From NCBI RefSeq assembly GCF_045679555.1, contig NC_092100.1, positions 32,365,106-32,429,105 of the forward strand: DNA of 64,000 bases, in the 5' to 3' direction. The DNA comes from Salvelinus alpinus. Taxonomy: Eukaryota; Chordata; Actinopteri; Salmoniformes; Salmonidae. A program made the translations under genes and the position numbers. Below the pieces are notes generated by a model. The model was not told the DNA's origin and made no database searches. It was given only the letters and a program-made list of their open reading frames with translations. Below are positions 12,201-38,200 of this stretch, in pieces. Every line of letters starts with the position of its first letter. Positions within the stretch are counted from its first letter, which is position 1.

Positions 12201-15200
12201 GTGGGTGCAGAGATGTTTGTTGAAACTGTGACAGACACAATGCCTCTGATCATTTCCCATTGTCAAATCATTATTGCTATCAAACTGTACACAAACACAG
12301 CTTAAAAGGAGGACATAACAACACAGGGAACAGACCTATAATTCAGGAGACAGAGAATGACATCTGTGTTTCAGGAAATGGGATTCCACTCCAGTGGCTA
12401 CCTGGCAGAAACCTATAATCGTTACTTACACACAGCTACCAAATAGTTATTGGCTGAGAATATGCTAGGGGGCAAGCGTAGAAAAAGTAAAGATTTGACT
12501 GACTTAGTGAAAAGAAGGTACAGTACTGCATGTCCAATGTGCTACGAAAAAGTTAACCTGCCTCCTATAATAAATCGAGAGCCGTCAAAGAGTATGAGAA
12601 GCTCATAAATGAATGAAATTTCAAAGCATACGCTATGCATACATTATGTCCAGAGGAAAGAGACCTGCTTCCCCGGTCTGTCTGTTTGTCTGTATGTTAC
12701 CTCCCTGAGCTTCCATGTCTCTCTCACTGGGCCACAGGGCAGGCCCGCTATCACCTGGATTGTCAATCACTGTTTGAGACAGACTGGGTTTCATTGGTTG
12801 AAACAGACTGGGTTTCACTGGTTGGGAGTAGAGGCTACTGGTGGTCACCCAGGCCCTTATTTAAGCACAGCATTAATACAGCCTAAAGAAGAGATATTTT
12901 ATATTGCGTAAGTATATTTGGTTTATCTAACACAGGGTAATCATAATAATACGTTTGTGACAATGGCCCTGGTGACATTGGAGTCCACACGAAGAACGTT
13001 ATCATTGGAATTGTATCCAATAGAAATATAGTGTAGATAAAATAATAACTATTCTGTATGGCCAATGGGAAAACTGACTGTAAACATGGAAAAAATAAAG
13101 TTTGTTTTTGTTATGAGCTTGACTTTTAGTTCTGGTGCTTAGCCAACAGCCCCTTAAGTACTTTACATCAGCAATGGAAAATACTACTCAGTAATGAATT
13201 TCACATGTTCTTCTTAACCACTTAATATTGAACATCCCTGAACAAAACATAAACTAAACCTAATGAGGACCAACAACACAAGAGATCAAATTTCAAACAG
13301 AAAGCGTAAAATAACTCTTCCCTGAGGGGTGACAGCACAAGATTCTCTGGCTTGGACAAATTTCACGGCAGAGGAATGATCGTGTGCAAAAAAATAAAAT
13401 AACACTATGGTGAGGGTTGTGTCTAAACTGCACCCATGCTGTTATGGGTTATCTAAAGGGATATCAGGATTAAATGGGAATTCTCTACAAGCCACCACTG
13501 ACTTTTCTGGAATGTCAGAACAATTCATTCTATATTATGGACATGTAAACGGCAAAGCAGGAGCAACAACTACTATATGGCACATCCAGGGGGTGTTCTA
13601 CCACTTCTCTACCACACTGACAAGAAAGACACACGCAACAAAACCACAACAACAAAGCATTCTGAAAATAGCACTTGTTCTACCATTGTCATGTTTCTCT
13701 ACTAGTCATACAAACAGCTTCTCTAATTATTGCGGGAATATAGTAGGTACTACCTGACTTCTCTTTCTCTCCCCCTCTCTTTGAGTTTAATTCACTCTAC
13801 ATGTTACAAAAATAGAAGCTTTACTACCAGACAAGGCTTTGAATATTACATCTCCTTCTTCCTCCTTTCCTTTTCTGTCCCATAACAAATGGCATAGCTT
13901 GGCTGAGGTCTTGGGGAAGAGGCAGTCACAGTCACTCCTCCACACTGATAACACAAACACACTAACGTGTAAGGGTAAACAGAAGGATCAACAGATGGTC
14001 AGAGGCCTGTGTGGACCACTCTCTAATCGGCATTGTACTGTATTTCAAAAGTTCTCTATCACATGGCCTTCTGTGTCTCTACTTTCCACTAGATGGAGAT
14101 GTTGGATTGAGCAGAAACATCTTCAGAATGATCAATTCAGCCCAGGTTTATTGTGCATGTGTGCTTTTGTTTGAGAGTGCATGCATGTGTGTCGGGGGTG
14201 TTAAACTAATAGGTGATGGAGTGAATGTGACTTGCCTCTCCAGAACATACCACCCTAGCAATCTCACAGCCAAACCCAAACTAGCCAAAACAAACCCACA
14301 CCCAGAACAGCATTGTCTGCAGCTCTCAGGACAAGCCTCTGTGACCATGGTTCAACTGGTATTTCTTGTGCACATGCAACACATCACTAGGTAATATACA
14401 AGTCTTAAATTAAAGAAAGGTGCAAATAAAAGTGCCTTATCAATTCAACAATTAAGAATTGTCTAACTACTAATATCATACATTATATTTAAAATAGAAT
14501 CTATAAACATTACTTTTTTCTGTATAGTAAGTACTTATACGTATACCCTGTAGTACATTATAAAACAGGTGGAATGGACCCTTATCGTTGTGGCGGTGCC
14601 CTATGTTTCTCCAGGGTATCTGTCCACACAATGATTAATAGCAGATGGCCTTACATGATTTCACTAAGCAACCATGGTGGATGGAGTCTGACAGCTAAAA
14701 TCATTGCGTTTTGACTAGAATTACCAGAATTCTACTTTTCTTTTTAGATGATTGTCCATAGAGAGGTGCCGTTTACATTGCCTCTCACTGAAGGAGCCCC
14801 TCTCAAAGTCGCTGCGAGTTCTCATTCTAAACACTGCATTCCAAACATACAACTAAACACAAGAGAACAGGGGCTGAACTTGACCAGGACATGCACATTA
14901 GCAGCAATGAATTTCCATTTGTGATTCTCACAGAAGCTTTACCAAGGATTAATGGAGGATTAACATGCCCTGGCAGCTATCTTCGTTGGTGTATATGATA
15001 CAGGTTAGATTGAAACTGTATTCCAATGCAATGAGACATGGGACATTGAAGCTCCAGAGGAGAAGTGGAGAGCCAGATCGTTGGTTGCTGAGGAGAATTT
15101 TAGGTTAGGCATGTGCACAGACATATTCAATAATTTTCTCCATACAATAAATTATCTTTTGTGGAAACAAGTCAAAACAATGAGTGCTAACCAGTGTGAG

Positions 15201-15516
15201 ACATCCTGGGAACATGCTGGAATGATGTGCATGAGAGGGTCAAGTTCATCCAAAGAGAAAGCATTGTCTCCAACTTTTCTTCATGTCCCCTGGGCTTAGA
15301 GTCCCACCTGGGTTCTAAACGGAGACAACTAAACCCAGTGAAATAAACAGACAGAATCAAACCCCCCCCAACCCTCCCCTCAAGAAAGAAAAATAAAGAA
15401 AAGTGTGCAGCGTGCCGTCCGTCCTGGTTTGTGCAGGGCACCGTTAAAGTGTCTCAGATTCATGCTCCCTATGACATTCCCCGCGTGGCCACACTGGCAC
15501 CTGGCAAGGCTACTGG
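9276..15516 (-). other. Probable rora 3' untranslated region
   Basis: From the stop codon at 15517-15519 down to the next plausible polyadenylation signal there is about 6.2 kb without recognisable transposons. That contrasts sharply with the DNA around it. An AATAAA lies at 9300-9295 on the minus strand, with a MITE starting just beyond. RORA transcripts in other vertebrates are known for multi-kilobase 3' UTRs. A short AC repeat is at about 12025-12049 and an AG-rich run at about 11213-11235. Earlier AATAAA hexamers exist (for example near 10853-10860), so shorter isoforms are possible. The extent is an inference. Confidence 0.5.
9295..9300 (-). promoter_or_regulatory. Candidate polyadenylation signal AATAAA for rora
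   Basis: The plus strand reads TTTATT here, so the minus strand reads AATAAA. It is the last such signal before repeat-filled DNA resumes. It is chosen from position, not from transcript evidence. Confidence 0.4.
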
Positions 15517-27667
<12,151 letters not shown>

Positions 27668-29409
27668 CTGGAGAGAAAAAAATATATATCAACATTTTGC
27701 TGTCACAAGTTACAGAACAACACCTTCACCTTGGATACATGCTGATACATGAAAGAGCACTGTGCTTGAAAAATATCTCATCCATTTGCTTTGAATCCTC
27801 ACTTCTACACAACACAACGAGTCGTGCATGAAGGAGGCCATTTTAAGTCTTCACTGAGCCACGTGCCAACCACTGTAAACAAAGTGTCAATTTATATTGC
27901 AGGCACAAATTACATAAGGAAAAGTCACAGCGACCCACAAACCCCATTCCACTACACAGTGGCAATCCTAGCCCTATTGAATGACAGACTATTATTCTCC
28001 AGTGGAAAACATGACTTTGAAACCCGCCAAACCCAAGCAGTAAGCCCAGATTAAATCCAGTATGGCCACAAAAATGATAACATTCCTATTGGGCTGGTGA
28101 GTAGCTATATGAGGCCCAAAGAGGTGGTTGGAAGGGAAGGGGATGGAGGCTGTTGGTTGAAACAGTAGTCAAGTGCAGTAGAGTTCAGTGGGGGTGACAG
28201 TGTTCCACTGCTGACAGGCCTGTGTGTGATTTAGCGGGCACAGAGGACACAGGCATGTGGGGGCAGGTCTCATCCATCCCGGTCTCCTGTACAGGAGCAG
28301 AGCAGCACGCCACAGGGCAGCAGGACACAGAACACCCAGCCTGTGCTATACAGCTCTCATGCTTTATCACTGCGGCCTCTGACGCCACGTCTCTCTCTGC
28401 CTCGACACTAGATCTGTATCTATAATGCCAGCATCTCAGGCTGCCACCGCTACAGCACTCCGTAGCACCAGACAAACTAAGCTATCTGATCTACACGGAG
28501 GAAAGATTACAGTTGGATTCCTTCTCTATAGTGGCTCCCTACAACTGCACAGATAGCCAATCAAAGCACAGAGCACTATCAAACCGCCTTCTCTTACTTG
28601 TGCTGAAAATGTATCATTTTACTCTTCATGAGCCATTCCAACCAGTGCGTGCTATGACAAAGTAGTCTCTCCACTAGCTTTAAACACCAGGCCTAGTCCT
28701 CTTCTAGAGCGGTCTGTCTTTCAGGCCAGGGTAGACTGAAGCTCTGTATTACCTTCACATCCAATCCCTTTAAATTAATTTGATCACATCAAATGGGCCT
28801 TCACTGAGGCTCCATCCAGAGGACTCAGAGCCCATTTCATCAGCTGCCTGGGAGCGTCTGTTGTGTCATGTGGATAATGTCAGTGTCCCTGAGGCATGCC
28901 CAGAGGATGGCCGCTGATCCACTAACCCTGTACCACTTTACACACACAGTCCCTCCATTCAGGAATCTCTGTGAGCCTGCTCTCTTATCACTGGTAGAGT
29001 CAACCAGACCTTGCCCCTAGAAGCAGAATTAGCCTACATTTCAGTCAAATGAACAAAGAGAGCAGTGGCACACGCACTAGTCAGTTCTCATATGGAAAGC
29101 ACCTAGATGGCTGTGTATCCTGCGGTACAATGGAGGCTAATGCACCTAGTCTGCCTAGATTAGAGGGAAAACGAACCAGGAGCCAGATTTTGACAGGCTC
29201 GCTGAGAAGGTTACTTTATAATTAATCATTATGAATGTCTGCATTGTGTCGAGTCGGTTGTTGTTTTGGTTATCTCTGTATGAACACTGGCATTAAGGGC
29301 AGTGCACTCCATTGTTTGTTTTTGTGTTCTCCCTGCATGAGCATTTGAGGTGCAGTGTGTTGCGAATTTTCAGCCTCATTACTTACATAATAAGTGAAGC
29401 GTGCAGTAA
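27668..29409 (-). other. Upstream or intronic rora sequence without recognised gene
   Basis: Short frames here (for example 27791-28054 + and 28185-28475 -) have no family likeness. I searched for a first exon in the expected phase and saw none with confidence. Confidence 0.5.
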
Positions 29410-29413
29410 TTAA

Positions 29414-29805
29414 AGGCCCAATGCAGCCATTTTTATATCAATACCAAATCATTTCTGGGTAACAAGCAAAAAAAAAAATTCTCAAGCAAGAATTTTGCTA
29501 GGAATGTCTGGGAGTGTTTTAAGTGGGGAAGGGAAAACTTAAAACTAACGGTTATTGGCAGATTGGTTTGGAACTATCTTTGTTATTGGTCTATTAATTA
29601 ATTTACCACTTGGTGATGTCACCAGGCAAGACGCCAATGAAAACAGGCTTTTTAGAAGGTCCTGTGTAGATAGTTGCTGGTTGAAAATACAATCAGGAAA
29701 TAACACTGATCACATTTTATCACACTTTTACAGACTTAGTTTCATTAGCTGTTGTACAATATGATACAAAACACAGTAAAACAGAATCTTGACTACAATG
29801 GGCCT
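29414..29805. mobile_element. TTAA-flanked MITE, 392 bases
   Basis: The ends are inverted: AGGCCCAATGCAG at the left and CAATGGGCCT at the right. TTAA lies on both outer sides (29410-29413 and 29806-29809). TTAA target duplications are typical of piggyBac and Kolobok elements. There is no coding capacity. Confidence 0.85.
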
Positions 29806-29809
29806 TTAA

Positions 29810-30734
29810 AACTTGCTGGGATGGTGGTGGAGAAACAGGGCTGTGTTGACGGGCCCTGGCCATTGGGTGGCAGTGCAGGGCTGTCACTATGACTGTGTCT
29901 ATAGCTGCCTCCTGTCCACTGAGGCCAGTTCCAAGCTCCCAGCCCCCTCTCTTGCCCACATGCTCCAGGCTCTGAGCTCCTCCAGGCTTAGGCTGCTGCT
30001 CGTTTCCCCCCCCCCCCCCTAGCTGTGAGAAGAAGCAGGGCTTGCTGGATGCTCGCTCAGGCCTGACAGAGACTGTGCCACATCAGGTGAAGGCAGAGGG
30101 AGTGGAAACGGCGGTGCGCTGGGCTAGGCTGGGCACACACACAGATGAGGATAGCTCACAAAGCCATATCTGCAGCAGCGAGGACCTGAGTGCACAAAGC
30201 CTCACCAGCTAACACCCTCTACTCCACTACTACACAAACCTCTGAATGCTCGGTGCACTCAACAGTAAAAAAGGGTTTGTCTCCAGTCTGACTAGGAGAG
30301 GCTTTGTGGTTTGCTATGTAAAAAAATAACCCAATCTAAATCTATGGTCATTTTAATGGTGAAATAAGCAGTTTTCTGGTAGAGATACATTAAGAATAAA
30401 TACAGAATAATGACATCAAATAAGCCATTAAGTCACCTGTGCCATCAGTTCAAGTCAATATTTGGGTATAACTGAGCAAGCTGCCCTGATGAATGGCTGA
30501 TCCTGGGGCTCCCAGTCAGACTATACTTCAAATAGTGTGAGTGGTTTAAAATGAATTCCCGCAGGGGGCGATGGTCAAACAGAAAGGCACTGTGCCTAAG
30601 TACTTCAGATCTGGGAGTCAATATCTATTGACACGAGCTGTGGTGTTAACTGCCTCTCCGTGTGAGGCAGGCAGCTGCTGGCTCTGTGTCTGGGCTTGAC
30701 CAGCGCTGCTCACTGCTGCTGAACCCATTCACCG
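29810..30734. other. Single-copy stretch, nothing recognised
   Basis: No gene seen. A homopolymer of about 14 C lies at 30006-30019. Confidence 0.5.
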
Positions 30735-30898
30735 TGCCTGCCTGTCTCTCTGCCTGCCTGTCTCCATGCCTGCCTGTCTTCCTGCCTGCCTGTCTTCCTG
30801 CCTGCCTATCACCCCTGTCTCCCTGCCTGCCTGCCATGTTCCCTCACTGCCTCTGCCTCTGCCTCTGCCTGCCTCTCTGCCTGCCTGCCAGGCAGCCC
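30735..30898. repeat. CCTG/CTGT-type microsatellite
   Basis: Interrupted tetranucleotide units (CCTGCCTGTCTTCCTGCCTG, then CTGCCTCTGCCT) over about 160 bases. Reading frames across it encode low-complexity Cys/Pro/Leu-rich text and are not genes. Confidence 0.85.
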
Positions 30899-31524
30899 TG
30901 CCGCCTGCTTAGGACATCAAAGCCAGGCACAGTGAGACGGGCAGTCATGCTAAAGCCCATCTCAGCAGCCTCCCATTACTCACAACACTGTGAGATGGCC
31001 TCCACACACAGGCCACATCAAAGAGAAGGGGGACCTGCTGAGGCACACAGATAATGTACTGTGAATCCTACCGCAGCATTCACGCCGTCACAAAATACCC
31101 ATCCACAGAAAGAATGAAAAAGGTAATGACTAAGATCCTCGGTGGAGGATAAAACCCTGGTGTGGCTGGCTTTGGATTTCACAATGGATAGAGCATGGTG
31201 AGAGGACTGTGTAGTAGCCTAGCCTCATGTTGTATTGAAGTCCAGCTCCTCATAGGGCACAGCTTGTTAGAGGGGCTCTGTCTGTGTTCGTCGCTGTGCA
31301 GTTCAAGGACACTGATTCACATCACATAAAGGCCCTTTGGAGACTGAGGATGACGTGTCACTCAGAGCACATGTACAATTGAAGCCCCCTCTGTGTCCCC
31401 CTCTGCCCTTCAATGTGTACCAAACAGCCCTGAGATCAAAGCCCACATGAAGAGAACACTGCACTTATTAAAGCCCAGAAAATGAACAGAAAATCGTTTA
31501 CAAAAAGAAAACAAAGGTTTTGCC

Positions 31525-31558
31525 TTACCCATGCTAACTGCTCCCCGGGACTCTGTCA
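31525..31558 (-). CDS. rora: Candidate alternative first coding exon of rora (weak)
   Basis: On the minus strand an ATG at about 31558 opens MTESRGAVSM followed by one G and then GTAAGG, a strong donor. The leftover G would pair with CT of the exon at 27582-27667 to give Ala, the correct phase for AQIEIIP. The frame stays open upstream to a TAA. The peptide does not match any RORA N-terminus I remember, so only the phase, the donor and the position support it. Confidence 0.25.
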
Positions 31559-31589
31559 TAGCGTACTGCGTTCTGTAACTAGCGCTTTA

Positions 31590-34500
31590 GCGCTGACATA
31601 AGCACCACAAAGACAGTTGTTGTCAGAGTGAGCATTTTCCCCTGCGCCTCTCAAATATGCTATAGCTTCATTTGTACCTGGAGAGCATAATTAAGGAGCG
31701 AGGAAAAGTGTGGTGTTGACTAAATATATTGAAGATATATCAATTATTAAAGGTTGATCCTTTAATGGTGAATATTGGATGTGAATTCTTAATGCTACAT
31801 TACAACTCATTGGAGACAAGGTTTTTCTTTTCAGAATGGGATTCTTCATATCCCCCAGATCTAATTCTAGCGAGGACATTTTTTTCAGAACAAAAAATGA
31901 TATTCTGTAAAAATTGAATAGCGCAGGAATGTGCAGCAGTGCAAATATTGACATACAAATCACTACAGCGGCTCTATCTCCTAGTTATTCCCACTGCAAG
32001 CTCAGATTTTCCTCAACCACTGGACTACTGTACTGACATAACCTGCAGAAGATTATCCCTTACATTACAGTCACAAACTGAGGCTGACAGCTATTAGATC
32101 ACTGGACTACTACACCTACTACAAGGGTGTCATGTCCCCTTACGTAGAGTAATAAAATATATACCATATCTCTGAGTGATGGAAGACCTCATAGAGTAAG
32201 GAGTACTGTCTTCATCTGCCGTTTCATTGGACACAACATCTGTGGTGTGTATTCTAACATTACTAAATGGATAATTCATTTGAAGTGTATATGTGTGGTA
32301 TATGTAAGAGCCTCTTACCAAGAGGCAGAAAATGTAAGACTGCAGCTATAGTGATGGGAATGTTGGGGGTGTGAGTGTGTGTTGACAGCTGTCAGTGACC
32401 AAATGACGCAAGCCAGTGGGCTCATATTGGAGATTATGTAAGTGATTGGACAGCGATTCTGGGCCTTTGTACAGAGCAGCATTATGGGCAGATTAACAAT
32501 GGCTCTCCATTCCAACAAACAGGGACAAAACAGTTTAATCAAATTCTCTACTAAACATTTCACAACACAACAACAACAAGGCAAATGTTGAAAACGAACA
32601 CATGACTACACACAGGGCTACAATACAGGAGTCTGATAGTATAATCTCTTACTAGATACAGTTCACACAGGAAAAATACCATTCGTACGGTCAGTGGACT
32701 AGCTGGCAAGTGCTCAGCAAGCAACATTTTTATACAATACTTTCCCCCCATTTTGACTGCTAGATTAATTTCCCCCTTTGCCAGTGGAGATCAGCTGTAG
32801 TTTGAATAACATAGTCTATGCTAAATTGAAACCCATGATAGTCAGACAGACAGCATAACAAGAGCTAGAATCAGATCCTGCCTCTTTTCATCTGCCAAGG
32901 CACTGCTGTCATGTTGTAGTCTAACAGAACAGAATGAGCGCTTTTTTTATTCCCAATTGCACAGCAGAAGAAAGGTTATTTGAATGTCAGTGGCAAAGGA
33001 CAGCAGTGGTACAGAGCACAGACAGAATAGTATAAATGTGTTATTTGTTTGGGGATTTGGCTTATTACTATGAGGCTGTCCTCATGACATTTCTACTCCA
33101 GTGTAGCTCAGAGATACCACACTCAGATATTCACCTGCAAAGGAAAATCCTGTATCATCATTTTAAACCGCCTCCGTCCATTCAACAGACAAACCAGCTG
33201 AAGTCATCAACAATGTTGATACCATGAGGACTAGAAGAGAGTCCTCTTTTTGATGTCTCTATGCTAATTCCTCTTTATCAACTGCCAGCCTAAGCTATGA
33301 TTCCCCCATCACTCGAGACCAGCAGCCATATTTGAAGCGATATTCTAGTTTCAGTGGTTCAGTGGAACAGCTCTGAGCTTCCCTATTATTCCTGCATAGC
33401 ACTGCAAACAGAAATGAATTTGCTAAAACCCAGGTCTGGACGATAGCCCTGGGCTGCTTTTGGGATGAACTCATGCGTGTATCTCTGTGTTTGTTTGTGT
33501 GTGAGGCCATTCATATTTCAACACTGCCAAACTTGAGATGCCTGTACAACACAGCAGCATTTCTCTGCCTCTGTTTTTACTTGACTGCCTTATTGAAATG
33601 CATTCTGACACCCTCAATGCAGGGAGCAGGAGAAAGGAAGAGTCATTTGGTCTCATTTATGTGTTGTTATGGCAAAAATGTACGAGCTTCCTGACTGGGA
33701 GTCTGTGTGTTGCTCTCTTGGGAAAACAACAAAAGGGTTTACAGAGAAGACGAGCCTGCGAAGGGGAGCATGTGTGGCTCCCCCCCTCCTCTGTTCAGTG
33801 ACAGGTGAAGGAAGCTGTGCCCCGGTACGCCCCCTCTCTGTCTGTCACTGTGTATCTGGGTCCCAGTCCCAGAGGAGGACATGGACAGGAGGGAGAGAGG
33901 CACACTGCATGCTCGGCTCTGATGCCACAACACAGTCAATCTGGAGACTGCTGTACTCACTTATGCATTCATTCTGATTCTGCCTGCTCTGCTCCTTATC
34001 CCAGTAAGTCATAGTAAGGTGAGCGGCAAACATTCAACATTTAAATGGAATGAAATGGAATTCAATTAATTGTTTACATGCTTTTATAACACACTACATG
34101 TACTTAAAATTATCTGATCTAACACCGATTGTAAAGTTTTGTTGTTGTTTTTTCTTGGCAGATACACACTGAAGCATGGCACCGGACTTGAGCGGAACTC
34201 AAAATCACTGAGGCTGAAATCACAGAGGACCAGCTGATTGACTGCTTCAGGAGCCGTCGGTTCGGAAGCTGTTTAAATTCAGAGCTATGGAGGGGGGACG
34301 TCTCCTCTCCTATTTCTGAACCTTCGCTGGCCACTTTAGCTGAGAAGGCTGTGGTTAAAGACTTGATTGAGACTTGTCATTGGCAAAGTGCCTTAGACCC
34401 TTTTAAGACTAGAGGGCATCTCGAGACATTCTCGAAAGGTATCAGAAAAAAATCCAGAGAATACACCTTTTACTGTGATGTAAAGCTGTGAAAAGCACAC

Positions 34501-34752
34501 GTCTCGCACGCTACCTCAGGAGGTCGCGGGCAAGCCTTCTTCGAGAGTCACCCCCCTCCGAGCATTGCAGTGTCAATAGAAATAGAATTGTCTCATTGAG
34601 CCAAATGATCTACAGTAAAATACTTAATAGCAGAGCAATGTTTTTTTAAATAGCTGAAATATATAGGTGTTTTCCTTATTATTAGAAACTTGTTTTATTG
34701 AGATTTTACCTGAAATTGTAGGAACAGCCTGTTACATTCTGAAATTGTCACA
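31590..34752. other. Single-copy upstream or intronic stretch, no gene recognised
   Basis: No transposon that I recognise until the sushi element at 34758. Short frames at 33473-33977 and 33845-34033 overlap on several strands and look like chance frames in GC-richer DNA. Confidence 0.45.
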
Positions 34753-34757
34753 GTACC

Positions 34758-35271
34758 TGTTATGCAGATGAATGAGGACCCAAAAGCGACGTAATAGTAA
34801 CAGAGTCTTTATTCCAGTATAAAACAAATAATGATACTCCTGGATATAAATCAATGGAAATCCAAAACAGGAAACTGAAATCCTCTCGTCAATAGAGAGG
34901 AACGACTGGAGACGCGACCACAGACTGCAGGTCGCTACAGGAAGGCACTGGCCGTAGCTGACATAGACACCTGCTCACACGCAGCATCTGAAGAAGGCAA
35001 AAGAACACGACAGGGCGGAACAAGACACAGGAACTGCAAACATCAAACAAGAATCCGACAAGGACAGGAGCGGAAAACAGAGGGAGAAATAGGGACTCTA
35101 ATCAGAGGGCAAAATAGGGGACAGGTGTGAAAGAGTAAATGAGGTCGTAGGGAGAATGAGAAACAGCTGGGAGCATGAACGGAACGATAGAGAGAGAGAA
35201 AGAGAAAGAACCTAATAAGACCAGCAGAGGGAAGCACAGGGACAAGACATGATCAAAGACAAAACATGACA
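34758..35271 (-). repeat. 3' LTR of the sushi element (514 bases)
   Basis: Sense (minus) strand starts TGTCATGTTTTG and ends GCATAACA. It is identical by eye to 39542-40055. It would supply the polyadenylation region of the element transcript. AATAAAG lies near the U5 side. Confidence 0.95.
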
Positions 35272-35283
35272 GTACCCCCCCAC
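35272..35283 (-). other. Polypurine tract of the sushi element
   Basis: The plus strand GTACCCCCCCAC directly inside the 3' LTR reads as a G-run on the sense strand. This is the usual plus-strand DNA primer site next to a 3' LTR. It also overlaps the end of pol, whose stop lies at about 35284-35286. Confidence 0.75.
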
Positions 35284-38200
35284 TCACCGAGCGCCTCCTG
35301 GCGCACTCGAGGAGGAACCCTGGCGGCAACGAAGGAAATCATCGATCAACGAACGGTCCAGCACGTCCCGAGATGGAACCCAACTCCTCTCCTCAGGACC
35401 GTAACCCTCCCAATCCACTAAGTACTGGTGACCACGTCCCCGAGAACGCATGTCCATGATCCTCCGTACCTTGTAAATAGGAGCGCCCTCGACAAGGACG
35501 GGGGGGGGGGAGGGAAGACGAACGGGGGCGCGAAGAAAAGGCTTGACACAGGAGACATGGAAGACAGGGTGGACGCGACGAAGATGTTGCGGAAGAAGCA
35601 GTCGCACAGCGACAGGATTGACGACCTGAGAGACACGGAACGGACCAATGAACCGCGGAGTCAACTTGCGAGAAGCTGTCGTAAGGGGAAGGTTACGAGT
35701 GGAAAGCCACACTCTCTGACCGCGACAATACCTAGGACTCTTAATCCTACGCTTATTGGCGGCTCTCACAGTCTGCGCCCTGTAACGGCAAAGTGCAGAC
35801 CTGACCCTCCTCCAGGTGCGCTCACAACGTTGGACAAAAGCCTGAGCGGAGGGAACGCTGGACTCGGCGAGCTGGGACGAAAACAGAGGAGGCTGGTAGC
35901 CAAGACTACTCTGAAACGGGGACAGCCCGGTAGCAGACGAAGGAAGCGAGTTGTGAGCGTACTCAGCCCAGGGGAGCTGTTCTGCCCAAGACGCAGGGTT
36001 TCGAAACGAAAGGCTGCGTAAAATGCGACCAATCGACTGATTGGCCCTTTCTGCTTGACCGTTAGACTGGGGATGAAACCCGGAAGAGAGACTGACGGAA
36101 GCACCAATCAAACGACAGAACTCCCTCCAAAACTGTGACGTGAATTGCGGACCTCTGTCTGAAACGGCGTCTAACGGGAGGCCATGAATTCTGAACACAT
36201 TCTCAATGATGATTTGTGCCGTCTCCTTAGCGGAAGGAAGCTTAGCGAGGGGAATGAAATGTGCCGCCTTAGAGAACCTATCGATAACCGTAAGAATCAC
36301 AGTCTTCCCCGCAGACGAAGGCAGACCGGTAATAAAGTCTAAGGCGATGTGAGACCATGGTCGAGAAGGAATGGGAAGCGGTCTGAGACGACCGGCAGGA
36401 GGAGAGTTACCTGACTTAGTCTGCGCGCAGTCCGAACAAGCAGCCACGAAACGACGCGTGTCCCGCTCCTGAGTAGGCCACCAAAACCGCTGGCGAATAG
36501 AAGCAAGCGTACCCCGAACGCCGGGGTGGCCAGCTAACTTGGCAGAGTGAGCCCACTGAAGAACAGCCAGACGAGTAGAGACAGGAACGAACAGAAGGTT
36601 ACTAGGACAAGCGCGCGGCGACGCAGTGTGAGTGAGTGCTTGCTTTACCTGTCTCTCAATTCCCCAGACAGTCAACCCGACAACACGCCCTTCAGGGAGA
36701 ATCCCCTCGGGGTCGGTAGAAGCCACAGAAGAACTAAAGAGACGGGATAAGGCATCAGGCTTGGTGTTCTTATTTCCCGGACGATAGGAAATCACGAACT
36801 CGAAACGAGCGAAAAACAACGCCCAACGAGCTTGACGTGCATTAAGTCGTTTGGCCGAACGGATGTACTCAAGGTTCTTATGGTCAGTCCAAACGACAAA
36901 AGGGACGGTCGCCCCCTCCAACCACTGTCGCCATTCGCCTATGGCTAAGCGGATGGCGAGCAGTTCGCGGTTACCCACATCATAGTTGCGTTCCGATGGC
37001 GACAGGCGATGAGAAAAGTAAGCGCAAGGATGGACCTTATCGTCAGACTGGAAGCGCTGAGACAGAATGGCTCCCACGCCCACCTCTGAAGCGTCAACCT
37101 CGACAATGAATTGTTTAGTGACGTCAGGAGTAACAAGGATAGGAGCGGATGTAAAACGCTTCTTGAGGAGATCAAAAGCTCCCTGGGCGGAACCGGACCA
37201 CTTAAAGCAAGTCTTGACAGAAGTCAGAGCGGTGAGAGGGGCAGCCACTTGACCGAAATTACGAATGAAACGCCGATAGAAATTAGCGAAACCGAGAAAA
37301 CGCTGCAACTCGACACGTGACTTAGGGACGGGCCAATCGCTGACAGCCTGGACCTTAGCGGGATCCATCTGAATGCCTTCAGCGGAAATAACAGAACCGA
37401 GAAAAGTGACAGAGGAGACATGAAAGGCGCACTTCTCAGCCTTCACGTAGAGACAATTCTCTAAAAGGCGCTGGAGTACACGTCGAACGTGCTGAACATG
37501 AATCTCGAGTGACGGTGAAAAAATCAGGATATCGTCAAGGTAAACGAAAACAAAAATGTTCAGCATGTCTCTCAGTACATCATTAACTAATGCCTGAAAG
37601 ACAGCTGGAGCATTAGCGAGACCGAACGGCAGAACCCGGTATTCAAAATGCCCTAACGGAGTGTTAAACGCCGTTTTCCACTCGTCCCCCTCTCTGATGC
37701 GTACGAGATGGTAAGCGTTACGAAGGTCCAACTTAGTAAAGCACCTGGCTCCCTGCAAAATCTCGAAGGCTGACGACATAAGGGGAAGCGGATAACGATT
37801 CTTAACCGTTATGTCATTCAGCCCTCGATAATCCACGCAAGGGCGCAGAGAACCGTCCTTCTTCTTAACAAAGAAAAATCCCGCTCCGGCGGGAGAGGAA
37901 GAAGGCACCACGGTACCGGCGTCGAGAGAAACAGACAGATAATCCTCGAGAGCCTTACGTTCGGGAGCCGACAGAGAGTATAGTCTACCCCGAGGGGGAG
38001 TGGTCCCCGGAAGGAGATCAATACAACAATCATACGACCGGTGAGGAGGAAGGGAGCTGGCTCTGGACCGACTGAAGACCGTGCGCAGATCATGATATTC
38101 CTCCGGCACTCCTGTCAAATCACCAGGTTCCTCCTGAGTAGAGGGGACAGAAGACACAGGAGGGATAGCAGACATTAAACACTTCACATGACAAGAAACG

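Noticed and set aside
30646..31054. 130-codon frame and its antisense partner
   Set aside because: Low-complexity text from the CCTG-type microsatellite, with no family likeness.
33473..34033. Cluster of overlapping frames on both strands that could be an exon
   Set aside because: Mutually inconsistent frames, no conserved motif and no frame with paired splice sites in the phase needed by rora.
35428..36021. 197-codon plus-strand frame
   Set aside because: Antisense of the intact pol frame, with no protein likeness of its own.
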